Source: Streptomyces lincolnensis (GTDB lineage: Bacteria > Actinomycetota > Actinomycetes > Streptomycetales > Streptomycetaceae). Taken from it: 64,000 nt of DNA. Under the pieces are notes generated by a model, which worked only from the letters and a program-made list of their open reading frames with translations, did no database searches and was not told the DNA's origin. Below are positions 7,517 to 15,408 of the stretch, one piece after another. How positions within the stretch are numbered: position 1 is the stretch's first letter; each line of letters begins with the position of its first letter. Made by a program: the position numbers and the translations under genes. The stretch lies in NCBI RefSeq assembly GCF_021173675.1, contig NZ_JAIHON010000010.1:310001-374000 (forward strand), given 5' to 3'.

Positions 7517-8296
7517 GTGCGGATCGTCAGGTATGCCGTCGACGGCGTGCGTCACTACGGAGAACTCGAATCCGATGACGCCAGGATCGTCAGATGCGAA
7601 GGTGATCCCTTTACCGGGCTGTCCCCCACGGGACGGATCGACGACGTCGGTGACGTCCGCATTCTGTCGCCCGTCGAACGCCCCCGGATCTTCGGGTTCG
7701 CCTACAACTACGCCTCACACGTCGGCGAGACCGACCGTGAAATCCCGGAAATTCCCGTGTGCTTCATGAAACCGAGCACGGCGGTGGTGGGGCCGGGGGA
7801 TGCCATCGTCTATCCGGCGGATGGTGAACTCATCCATTTCGAGGGCGAGTTGGTCGTCGTCATCGGAAAGGAGGCCCGCCATGTGAAGCCCGCCGAGGCG
7901 CATGAGTACATCCTCGGCCTTACCTGTGGCAATGACGTCAGCGACCGCGTCGTCCAGCGCAGGGAAAGCGCGTTCGGGACGTTGCTGATCGGCAAGGGCC
8001 AGGACACCTTCGCCCCTCTCGGGCCCGTCGTCGCGACCGGTCTCGACCCCTCGGACCTCGCCCTGACCACCCGCGTCAACGGCACCGTCGTGCAGTCGGC
8101 GAGCACGGCCGACCTGCTGCTGTCGGTGCCCGACCTCGTCGGCTACCTCAGCCGCCACCTGACACTGCTGCCCGGCGACGTGATCATGACCGGCACGCCC
8201 TCCGGTGTCGGCCCGATCCGCCCCGGGGACGAGGTCGAGGTCGAGATCGAGGGCATCGGGGTCCTGCGCAACCCGGTGCTGGCCGAGGCTCGTTGA
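7517..8296 (+). CDS. Fumarylacetoacetate hydrolase (FAH) family protein
   Basis: 259 aa, usual length for the short FAH family. The catalytic metal site is visible as Glu109 and Glu111 (FEGEL) and Asp140 (GNDVSDR), with Lys160 (GKGQDTFAPLGP) and the MTGTPSGVG loop near the C-terminus. Members cleave C-C bonds of beta-diketo acids, decarboxylate, or isomerise ring-cleavage products, all divalent-metal dependent. The GTG at 7517 follows GGAG by 6 nt. It is the first gene to the right of the LacI regulator, under operator D, and ends at a strong bidirectional terminator. With the VOC dioxygenase it would make a ring-opening then hydrolysis pair; the exact substrate is unknown. Confidence 0.88.
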   Translation: MRIVRYAVDGVRHYGELESDDARIVRCEGDPFTGLSPTGRIDDVGDVRILSPVERPRIFGFAYNYASHVGETDREIPEIPVCFMKPSTAVVGPGDAIVYPADGELIHFEGELVVVIGKEARHVKPAEAHEYILGLTCGNDVSDRVVQRRESAFGTLLIGKGQDTFAPLGPVVATGLDPSDLALTTRVNGTVVQSASTADLLLSVPDLVGYLSRHLTLLPGDVIMTGTPSGVGPIRPGDEVEVEIEGIGVLRNPVLAEAR

Positions 8297-8313
8297 CCCT
8301 GGTCACCGCGTGA

Positions 8314-8354
8314 AAGGGGGCCTGCCCACCGCCGAGCGGTGGGCAGGCCCCCTT
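8314..8354. terminator. Strong bidirectional terminator
   Basis: A perfect 18-bp inverted repeat (8314-8331 with 8337-8354, 5-nt loop) flanked by A-rich and T-containing ends lies between the convergent FAH-family and MFS genes. Confidence 0.88.
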
Positions 8355-8374
8355 CGGTGTGCCGGTGGGGCCCG

Positions 8375-9643
8375 CTAGCGGACCGCGTTGTTGAACCGTC
8401 CGGGGCGGACGAACAGCAGGGCGACGGCACCGGCCAGCGGCAGCAGCGTGACCTGGAGGAGCCCGGCCCGGTCCCAGCCGAAGGAGTCCACCAGGGCGGC
8501 GAAGAGCAGCCCCGAGAACGCCGCGGGGCCGTAGTAGCTGGTGACGAAGAGACCGGAGGCGCGTCCGATCTGCGACGGGCGGACGGCCCGCTGCATCACG
8601 CTGTTGGTGTTGGGATAGATGAAGCCCAGGCCGAAGGCGCCCATGAGGAAGGCGAACACGCACTGCACGCCGACCCCGGCCTGTGTCTCGTAGATGCACA
8701 CACTGATGGCGGAGACGGCCAGCAGGCTCAGGATCAGCAGGTTGCGCTGGTTGACGCGGTCGCCGAGCCAGCCGCCGAACAGGGCCGTCATGCCGCCGAA
8801 GCCGAGGAGGCTCATGGCCAGCGCGGCCTGCTGGGTGGAGTAGTGCAGCGAGGTGATGAGGTACGTCGGGTAGAGGCCGAGGAACCCGTAGATGGCCACC
8901 CCGCTGACCACCGAGTGGACGGCCAGCGCGATGGTGTTGCGGTTGTAGGCGGAGGCCGGCATGTGGTCGTACGTCCTGGTCGAGCGGGCTTTCTCGACGG
9001 AGTGCTCGGTCAGGGAGGCCTTCACGAGGAAGAGGGAGGCGGCGGCGATCAGCAGGCCGGCCGTGCCGAAGAGGTAGAAGGGCGAGTGCCAGGTGCCGTG
9101 CATGCGCATGAGCTCGACGCCGATCAGCGGGGCGATGAACACACCGACCGAGTAGCCCATGCCGATGGCGCCGAAGGCGAGGCCGCGCCGGTGGGCGAAG
9201 AAGGCGCCCATCGCCGCGAAGATGGCGGCGGACTGCATGCCCTCGCCGAAGCCCGACACGACCCGGTACAGGGTCATGTCGGCGAAGCCGGTCGCCAGCG
9301 GTGTGGCCATCGTGCCCAGGGAGTAGATCACGATGCTGACCAGCAGGACGGTCTTGCGTCGGAAACGGTCCAGCAGGTAGCCGGCGGGCAGGCCGGCCAG
9401 GGCCATGCCGAGGGTGAAGTTCGTCGCCAGCAGCCCGCCCTGCTCCAGGGAGAAGCCGTACTCCTGGCGGATGGCGGGCAGCAGCGGCGGGAAGACCTGG
9501 CGGTCCATCGCGTTGACCATGTAGGACAGGACGATCAGCAGAAAGCCCACGCCGATCATGGTCCGGGAAATGGGCGGACGGCTGCTTTCCTTTGCGTCGC
9601 CGACGGGCACGGGGCCGGTGTCGACTTGCGCAGCGTGAGTCAT
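8375..9643 (-). CDS. MFS transporter, probable organic-acid importer
   Basis: 422 aa with twelve predicted hydrophobic segments. The first segment is followed by N-A-M-D-R-Q-V-F-P, and the loop 2-3 motif reads G-Y-L-L-D-R-F-R-R-K, the MFS signature. The D-R-Q start of the fold resembles the anion:cation symporter branch that imports hexuronates, tartrate or aromatic acids. The ATG at 9643 has CAGGAG 6 nt upstream. It faces away from the hydroxyacid dehydrogenase operon, with operator E in the shared 630-bp promoter region. It is the only transporter of the cluster and is likely to import the inducing substrate. Confidence 0.85.
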   Translation of the reverse strand: MTHAAQVDTGPVPVGDAKESSRPPISRTMIGVGFLLIVLSYMVNAMDRQVFPPLLPAIRQEYGFSLEQGGLLATNFTLGMALAGLPAGYLLDRFRRKTVLLVSIVIYSLGTMATPLATGFADMTLYRVVSGFGEGMQSAAIFAAMGAFFAHRRGLAFGAIGMGYSVGVFIAPLIGVELMRMHGTWHSPFYLFGTAGLLIAAASLFLVKASLTEHSVEKARSTRTYDHMPASAYNRNTIALAVHSVVSGVAIYGFLGLYPTYLITSLHYSTQQAALAMSLLGFGGMTALFGGWLGDRVNQRNLLILSLLAVSAISVCIYETQAGVGVQCVFAFLMGAFGLGFIYPNTNSVMQRAVRPSQIGRASGLFVTSYYGPAAFSGLLFAALVDSFGWDRAGLLQVTLLPLAGAVALLFVRPGRFNNAVR

Positions 9644-10013
9644 TGCGGCTCCTGAGGAGGAATGGGCCACGGCAGGCCGCGGCGGATGCCCCGCCGGTAC
9701 GAGGGCGTACGGCTGAAGGCGGTGAGCAGAACACGGACTTGACGGAGTCGGCGGCGAGTGCGGACCGCCGACTGGCGGGAAAAGGGCGACAGGCCGTCGC
9801 GCGGTCGGAAGCCGCACATGGAATTCAGCCGTATATCGCCCGTCGGGGACGTCCGTGGCTATGGCGTCTTCGACAGCCGGGCCTCGTGGAGCTCTTTCTC
9901 GGGCCACACGGTCGGCGTTGGCAGAAACCATGAGGGGCAGAGACCGGCGCGTCAAGATGTGCGCAGCGGATTTCTTCGGCCGGGGGTCGGCGAAAGGCCT
10001 GGACACCGCACTC

Positions 10014-10044
10014 TTGACGGGTTGAAGACCGCTGATGCTATCGT
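10014..10044 (+). promoter_or_regulatory. Candidate promoter of the dehydrogenase-kinase-cupin operon
   Basis: TTGACG at 10014-10019 and TATCGT at 10039-10044 form a plausible but wide-spaced promoter (19 nt) whose -10 lies inside operator E. The leader to the ATG at 10274 would be about 220 nt. The remaining 630-bp gene-free region (9644-10273) shows no other feature I can support. Confidence 0.4.
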
Positions 10045-10049
10045 TAGCA
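10036..10049. promoter_or_regulatory. LacI-type operator E
   Basis: TGCTATCGTTAGCA, one mismatch to the perfect palindrome. It is in the divergent region between the MFS gene and the dehydrogenase-kinase-cupin operon, so it may control both. Confidence 0.72.
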
Positions 10050-10273
10050 TCACGTGGCTGTGACAGAGTGATTCGACGTGCCCCGACATTTCGTGACCCG
10101 TCCAAGGGGCGTACCGCGGCGTCCGAGCCGACCACAAGTCGGCGAGCGCCGGCAGCCCACCCACCCCCGACGACCCTCCCCACCCGCCCATGGCGAACCG
10201 GCCGAGCGGTTACGACCGGGCGAGAGCCCCGCCGGCCGCCGCGGCCGCACGATTCATGCGAGGACGACCTGCC

Positions 10274-11278
10274 ATGACACCACCGAGCCGCCCCGGCACC
10301 GTGCTGCTCACCGACTACGCCTGGCCCGACGACTCCGTCGAGCGCTCCGTGATCGAGGCGGCGGGCCACACCCTGGTGACCGGCCCCGCCGAGCCCGCCT
10401 CCGCCGAGGCGATCGAGGGGCTGGTCGCGGAGCACCGGCCCGCCGGGATCCTCACCTGCTGGGCCCCCGTGTCCGCCACCGCCGTCGGCGCCGCGCCGGA
10501 GCTGCGGATCGTGGCCAGGCTCGGGGTCGGCCTCGACAACATCGCGGTGGACACCGCCACGGAGCGCGGCGTCTGGGTGACCAACGTGCCGGACTACTGC
10601 GTCGACGAGGTCTCCGACCACGCCGTCGGCATGGTGCTGGCCTGGACCCGGGGCCTGGCCGTGTTCGACCGGGAGGTCCGCGCGGGCCACTGGAATCCCG
10701 CGGGCGCCCGGCTGCGCCGGCTGTCGACCCTGACCTGCGGCATCGTCGGTTTCGGGCGGATCGGACGGGCCACGGCCCGCAAGCTCGGCGGGTTCGGCTG
10801 CCGGATCCTGGCCCACGACCCGCACCCGCCGAAGGACGCCCCCGGCGTGGAGATGGCCGGCCTGGAGGAACTGCTGCGCCGCAGCGACGTGGTGATCCTC
10901 CATGTGCCGCTCACCCCCGGCACGCACCACATCATCGGCGCCGGACAACTGGCCCTGATGCGGCCGGGCGGCCTGCTGGTCAACGTCAGCCGGGGCGGCC
11001 TGGTCGACACCGACGCGGTCGTCAAGGCGCTGGACAGCGGGCAGCTCGACGGCACCGCCCTCGACGTACTGGAGAGCGAACCGCACGTCCCCGCCGCACT
11101 GCTGGACCAGCCCGGCGCGCTCCTCACCCCGCACGTCGCCTTCTCCTCCGACGCGTCGGTCACGGAACTGCGCCGGCGAGCCGCCGAGGAAGTCGTCCGG
11201 ATCCTGGCGGACGAGGCCCCGGCCCACCCCTGCAACAGCCCCCGCGGCCTGTCCGCCGGGCCGGGTGAGCAGCGATGA
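10274..11278 (+). CDS. D-isomer 2-hydroxyacid dehydrogenase, phosphoglycerate dehydrogenase-like
   Basis: 334 aa. The NAD-binding Rossmann motif G-F-G-R-I-G spans residues 159-164, with acidic Asp182 at the end of the second strand. The family's catalytic triad is in place: Arg240 (NVSRGG), Glu269 (ESEP) and His287 (TPHVAF). This length lacks the ACT or ASB domains of housekeeping SerA. It should oxidise or reduce a 2-hydroxy/2-keto acid, perhaps a phosphorylated one given the kinase that follows. The ATG at 10274 has GAGGA upstream. The stop overlaps the next start (ATGA), so the two are translationally coupled. Confidence 0.88.
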   Translation: MTPPSRPGTVLLTDYAWPDDSVERSVIEAAGHTLVTGPAEPASAEAIEGLVAEHRPAGILTCWAPVSATAVGAAPELRIVARLGVGLDNIAVDTATERGVWVTNVPDYCVDEVSDHAVGMVLAWTRGLAVFDREVRAGHWNPAGARLRRLSTLTCGIVGFGRIGRATARKLGGFGCRILAHDPHPPKDAPGVEMAGLEELLRRSDVVILHVPLTPGTHHIIGAGQLALMRPGGLLVNVSRGGLVDTDAVVKALDSGQLDGTALDVLESEPHVPAALLDQPGALLTPHVAFSSDASVTELRRRAAEEVVRILADEAPAHPCNSPRGLSAGPGEQR

Positions 11279-12411
11279 GCTCGCCCTCCGCGCAGGTGGG
11301 CCCGGGCGCGGTGCCCGACACGGCGCTGACGGACTTCCTGATCGCCCACAGCCTCGCCGAGCCCGGTGAGCCCGCGCACTGGACGCCGCTGGCCGGCGGT
11401 GTCTCGTCCGACCTGTGGCGGGTGCACCTGCCAGGGCGCTCCCTCTGCGTCAAACGCGCCCTGGCCAAACTGAAGGTCGCGGCCGACTGGCAGGCACCGG
11501 TGTCACGCAACGCCTCCGAATGGGCGTGGATGCGCTTCGCGTCCCGGCACCGCCCCGACAGCGTGCCGCAGCTGTTGGCCCACGACCCCGCGGCCGGCCT
11601 CTTCGCCATGGCGTACCTGCGCCCCGAGCGGTACCCGATGTGGAAGGCGCAGCTCCTGGGCGGCGAGGTGCGGGTGGCGACCGCCGCGGCCGTCGGTGAA
11701 CTGCTGGGACACGTGCACGCGGCGAGCGCGGGCGATGCCGCCCTCGCCGAGGAGTTCGCCACCGACGACACCTTCCACGCGCTGCGCATCGAGCCGTACC
11801 TGCTGGCGACGGCCGCCGCGCACCCCGGTCTGGCGCCCGTCCTCCAGGGCCTCGCCGACCGCACGGCCGCGACCCGTCGGGCCCTGGTGCACGGCGACGT
11901 CAGCCCCAAGAACATCCTCGTCGGTCCGGTGGCGCCGGTACTGCTGGACGCCGAGTGCGCCTGGTACGGGGACCCGGCCTTCGACCTCGCCTTCTGCGTC
12001 AACCATCTGCTCCTCAAGACCCTGGTCGTGCCCGGCCGCCGCGCCGAACTCCTGCGGTCCGCCCGGGCGTTGGCCGAGGCGTACCTCCGGCGCGTCGACT
12101 GGGAGCCCCCGGGCGCCCTGGAGGAGCGGGCCGCGACCCTGCTGCCGGCGCTGCTCCTCGCCCGTGTGGACGGCAAGTCCCCGGTGGAGTACCTCACCGA
12201 CGACCGGCACCGGTCGTTCGTCCGCACGGTGGCGGCGGCCCTGCTCCGGGCGCCCGCCCCCACGACGGCGGATGTCGTGGACGCCTGGGAGGCCGCACTG
12301 CCGGACCCGGCCGGGTCCGCCGAGGAATGGCCCGACCTGTTCGCCGGCGCCGACGGGTCCCACAGGTCCCATGGGCCCGACGGACCCGACCGAGGAGAGA
12401 CAGATGCGTAG
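11275..12411 (+). CDS. APH-fold small-molecule kinase
   Basis: 378 aa aminoglycoside-phosphotransferase/choline-kinase-fold protein. The nucleotide-site lysine (CVKR, Lys60), the catalytic loop HGDVSPKN (206-213, Asp208) and the metal-binding D-A-E-C-A-W-Y-G-D (from Asp225) are all present, so it should be active. The Asp-Ala-Glu start of the last motif is like that of sugar and methylthioribose-type kinases rather than antibiotic-resistance enzymes. In this setting a role in phosphorylating a pathway hydroxy-acid or sugar is more likely than drug resistance. Its start overlaps the dehydrogenase stop by 4 nt and its stop overlaps the cupin start by 8 nt. Confidence 0.82.
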   Translation: MSSPSAQVGPGAVPDTALTDFLIAHSLAEPGEPAHWTPLAGGVSSDLWRVHLPGRSLCVKRALAKLKVAADWQAPVSRNASEWAWMRFASRHRPDSVPQLLAHDPAAGLFAMAYLRPERYPMWKAQLLGGEVRVATAAAVGELLGHVHAASAGDAALAEEFATDDTFHALRIEPYLLATAAAHPGLAPVLQGLADRTAATRRALVHGDVSPKNILVGPVAPVLLDAECAWYGDPAFDLAFCVNHLLLKTLVVPGRRAELLRSARALAEAYLRRVDWEPPGALEERAATLLPALLLARVDGKSPVEYLTDDRHRSFVRTVAAALLRAPAPTTADVVDAWEAALPDPAGSAEEWPDLFAGADGSHRSHGPDGPDRGETDA

Positions 12412-12964
12412 AGTCGTCACCGGCCATGACGAGCACGGCAGGTCGACCGTCGTCAGTGACGGCCCGATCCCGCGCAGCCGTGAGTTCACCAGCCTGCCGG
12501 GCTGGGTGTCCCGCCTGCCGTGGGCCACCGAACCCGGCGAACCCGTCAGCGCGACGGGGGAGGACCCCACGCCGAAGGTCACCAGTCTGCTCCCGGCCCC
12601 CGGCGGCACCCGGTTCGTGGTCCTGACCTTCCCGCCGGACTCCGCGCTGGCCGACCCGGCGTTCGACCCCGTCGCCTTCGACCGGGAACAGCGGGCCGAC
12701 TCACCCGGCCTCGCCGAACTCATCGAACCCGACGGCATGCACACCACCCCGACCGTGGACTACGGCATCGTGCTCCAGGGCGAGATCGTCCTCGAACTCG
12801 ACGACGGCCGTCGCACCCCGCTCTCGGCGGGGGACATCGTGATCCAGAACGGCACCCGGCACGCCTGGCGCAACCACAGCGACCGGCCGGTGACCATGGC
12901 CTTCGTCCTCGTCGGTGCGGAGCGCGGGGATGCCCCCTCGGCGGTACCGAGCACTCATCCCTGA
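12404..12964 (+). CDS. Cupin-domain protein
   Basis: 186 aa. A single C-terminal cupin barrel (about residues 95-175) contains GIVLQGEIVLELDDG and GDIVIQNGTRHAW; the His of the second cupin motif is visible, while the first motif lacks the usual pair of histidines. An N-terminal extension of about 90 residues precedes it. Cupins like this act as isomerases or dioxygenases, or simply bind small acids. The start at 12404 has GAGGAGA upstream and overlaps the kinase stop. It is the last gene of the operon controlled by operator E. Exact function unknown. Confidence 0.82.
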   Translation: MRRVVTGHDEHGRSTVVSDGPIPRSREFTSLPGWVSRLPWATEPGEPVSATGEDPTPKVTSLLPAPGGTRFVVLTFPPDSALADPAFDPVAFDREQRADSPGLAELIEPDGMHTTPTVDYGIVLQGEIVLELDDGRRTPLSAGDIVIQNGTRHAWRNHSDRPVTMAFVLVGAERGDAPSAVPSTHP

Positions 12965-13094
12965 GGAGGAGAAGGCCGGGACGGCTGGTGCGACGGCACC
13001 AGGCGGCAATGCGAGCACGGGCACGATGTCCCGGCACCCTCCCTCCGGTCAGGCTGGGGACCTACCCCGACACTGATCTGGAGATCCCTTTCCC

Positions 13095-15317
13095 GTGGCT
13101 ACCTTGCTCTATCGGATGGGCCGTGCCGCCTTCCAACGGCGTTGGCTCGTGGTGCTGTTGTGGGCGGTGGTGCTCGGCGCCGTCGGCGCCGGCGCGGCCC
13201 AGGCCCCCGCCGCCTCGGACGACGGCACATCCTTCATGCCCGGCATCGAGGCGCAGAAGGCGTCCGACCTGATCGGCGAGCGCTTCCCCGGTTCGGACGC
13301 GAACGGCGCCAACGCGCGGATCGTGTTCGTCGCCCCCGACGGCCAGAAGGTGACCGCGGCCGGCCACCGCGCCGCCATCGACACCTTCGTGGCGGAGGCC
13401 GCCGACGAACCCCGAGTCGCCGATGTCGTCAGCCCGTTCACCGCCCGGGCGGTGAGCAAGGACGGCTCCACCGCCTACGCCACGGTCGACTTCGAGGTGA
13501 AGGCCGGCGATCTCACCGACGCCGACAAGGCCGCCCTGGAGAAGGCGATCGACACCGCCCGCGACTCCGGGCTGACCGTCGAGGTCGGCGGCAACGCGCT
13601 CGCCGAACAGCCCGCCGCGGGCGGCTCGTCGGAGGTCATCGGCATCGCCCTGGCCGCCGTGGTCCTGCTCATCACCTTCGGGTCCCTCGCGGCCGCCGGA
13701 CTGCCCCTGCTCACCGCCGTCGTCGGCATCGGGATCAGCACGGCCGCCATCCTGGCCCTGGGCAGCGTCTTCGGCCTGTCCCTGACCACCGGGACGCTCG
13801 CCACGATGCTCGGCCTCGCCGTCGGCATCGACTACGCCCTGTTCGTGGTCTCCCGCTACCGGGAGGAGCGCGCGAACGGCCACCCCGCCCACGAGGCGGC
13901 CGGACTCGCCGTCGGCACGGCCGGCTCCGCGGTGGTCTTCGCCGGCCTGACGGTCGTCATCGCGCTCGCCGGACTGACGGTGGTCGGCGTGCCGATGCTG
14001 ACCAAGATGGGGCTGTGCGCCGCGGGCGCGGTGGTCGTCGCCGTCCTGATCGCCCTGACCCTGGTCCCCGCCCTGCTCGGGATGTGGCCCGAGGCCGTCC
14101 TGTCCCGCCGTACCCGCAAGGGCGGTGCCGCGGACGTGTCGCGCGCCAACGGCGGTACCCGGTGGGCGCGGTTCGTGCTGCGCCGCCCGGTGACCGTCCT
14201 GGTGGCGTGCGTCGCGGGCCTGGGGACGCTCGCCCTGCCCGCCGCCCAGCTGGAGATGGGCATGCCGGGGGCCGAGTCCAAGCCCGTCTCCTCGACGGAA
14301 CGGCGGGCCTACGACGCGCTCGCGGACGGCTTCGGCGCCGGGTTCAACGGACCGCTGACGATCGTGGTCGACGCCAAGGGGGCGACCGGATCCGAGGCGA
14401 CCGGATCCGAGGCGGCCGCGGCCGAGATCGCCCGGCGGATCGGCGCGACCCCGGGGGTCGTGTCCGTCTCGCCCGCACGCTTCAACCCGGCCGGTGACAC
14501 CGCGCTCTTCTCGGCGGTCCCGGCCACCGGCCCGAACGACGAGCGCACCAAGGACCTTGTGCAGAGCATCCGCGCCGAACGCGCGGGCATCGAGCGGGAG
14601 ACCGGCGCCACCTTCGAGGTCACCGGCAGCACCGCCATGGACATCGACGTCGCGCAGGCCCTCCAGGACGCGCTCGTGCCCTACCTGAGCGTCATCGTCG
14701 TCCTCGCGCTGATCCTGCTGCTGGTGGTCTTCCGCTCGATCCTGGTCCCCGTCAAGGCGGCCTTCGGCTTCCTGCTGTCGGTGCTGGCCGCCCTCGGCGC
14801 GGTGGTCGCCGTCTTCCAGTGGGGCTGGGGCGCACAGCTGCTGGGCGTGGAGCAGACCGGCCCCATCATGAGCCTGATGCCGATCTTCCTGGTGGGCATC
14901 GTCTTCGGCCTGGCGATGGACTACGAGGTGTTCCTCGTCGCCCGGATGCGGGAGGCGTACGTCCACGGGGACCGCGCTCCCCAGGCGGTCGTCACGGGCT
15001 TCCGGCACAGTGCGCGGGTGGTCGTCGCCGCGGCCGTGATCATGATCGCGGTGTTCTCCGGGTTCGTCGGGGCCGACGAGTCGATGATCAAGACGATCGG
15101 TTTCGGCCTCGCCGTGGCGGTGCTGTTCGACGCCTTCGTCGTCCGCATGGCGCTCGTGCCCGCGGTCCTGGCCCTGCTCGGCGACAGGGCGTGGTGGCTG
15201 CCCGCCCGGCTCGACCGGCTGCTGCCCCGCGTCGACGTGGAGGGCACCGGGCTCGCCAGGCCGCCGGTGACCGCTGCCGAACCCGTGGGGAGCGAGCCCG
15301 TGCCGGCCCGTACCTGA
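13095..15317 (+). CDS. MMPL-family RND transporter
   Basis: 740 aa, typical of actinobacterial MMPL proteins. There are two repeats, each with one helix, a large extracytoplasmic domain and five further helices. Asp-Tyr pairs occur in the predicted proton-relay helices (GIDYALFVVSRYREE and AMDYEVFLVARMREA). It would export a lipid or other hydrophobic compound using the proton gradient. The GTG at 13095 is followed directly by the conserved MATLLYRMGRAAF start. A strong terminator follows. The two-component genes downstream may control it, as this arrangement is common in Streptomyces, but nothing in the sequence proves it. Confidence 0.9.
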   Translation: MATLLYRMGRAAFQRRWLVVLLWAVVLGAVGAGAAQAPAASDDGTSFMPGIEAQKASDLIGERFPGSDANGANARIVFVAPDGQKVTAAGHRAAIDTFVAEAADEPRVADVVSPFTARAVSKDGSTAYATVDFEVKAGDLTDADKAALEKAIDTARDSGLTVEVGGNALAEQPAAGGSSEVIGIALAAVVLLITFGSLAAAGLPLLTAVVGIGISTAAILALGSVFGLSLTTGTLATMLGLAVGIDYALFVVSRYREERANGHPAHEAAGLAVGTAGSAVVFAGLTVVIALAGLTVVGVPMLTKMGLCAAGAVVVAVLIALTLVPALLGMWPEAVLSRRTRKGGAADVSRANGGTRWARFVLRRPVTVLVACVAGLGTLALPAAQLEMGMPGAESKPVSSTERRAYDALADGFGAGFNGPLTIVVDAKGATGSEATGSEAAAAEIARRIGATPGVVSVSPARFNPAGDTALFSAVPATGPNDERTKDLVQSIRAERAGIERETGATFEVTGSTAMDIDVAQALQDALVPYLSVIVVLALILLLVVFRSILVPVKAAFGFLLSVLAALGAVVAVFQWGWGAQLLGVEQTGPIMSLMPIFLVGIVFGLAMDYEVFLVARMREAYVHGDRAPQAVVTGFRHSARVVVAAAVIMIAVFSGFVGADESMIKTIGFGLAVAVLFDAFVVRMALVPAVLALLGDRAWWLPARLDRLLPRVDVEGTGLARPPVTAAEPVGSEPVPART

Positions 15318-15327
15318 GCGCGGGTCA

Positions 15328-15364
15328 TGGGTCGCGGCGCCCCGCACGACGGCGCCGCGACCCA
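15328..15364. terminator. Terminator after the MMPL gene
   Basis: A perfect 14-bp inverted repeat (15328-15341 with 15351-15364, 9-nt loop) begins 11 nt after the MMPL stop and ends 45 nt before the histidine kinase start. Confidence 0.8.
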
Positions 15365-15408
15365 CGATGTGTGAGCATGTCAGTCCCGTGGACCTCTCTC
15401 GGAGCGTG

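Noticed and set aside
8375..11227. A 950-codon minus-strand frame continuing upstream of the MFS gene
   Set aside because: The part beyond 9643 is antisense to the hydroxyacid dehydrogenase gene and crosses operator E. The ATG at 9643 has a good ribosome site and begins the MFS fold.
11275..12411. Aminoglycoside resistance kinase
   Set aside because: The APH fold is shared by many metabolite kinases; the D-A-E-C motif and operon context favour a catabolic kinase.
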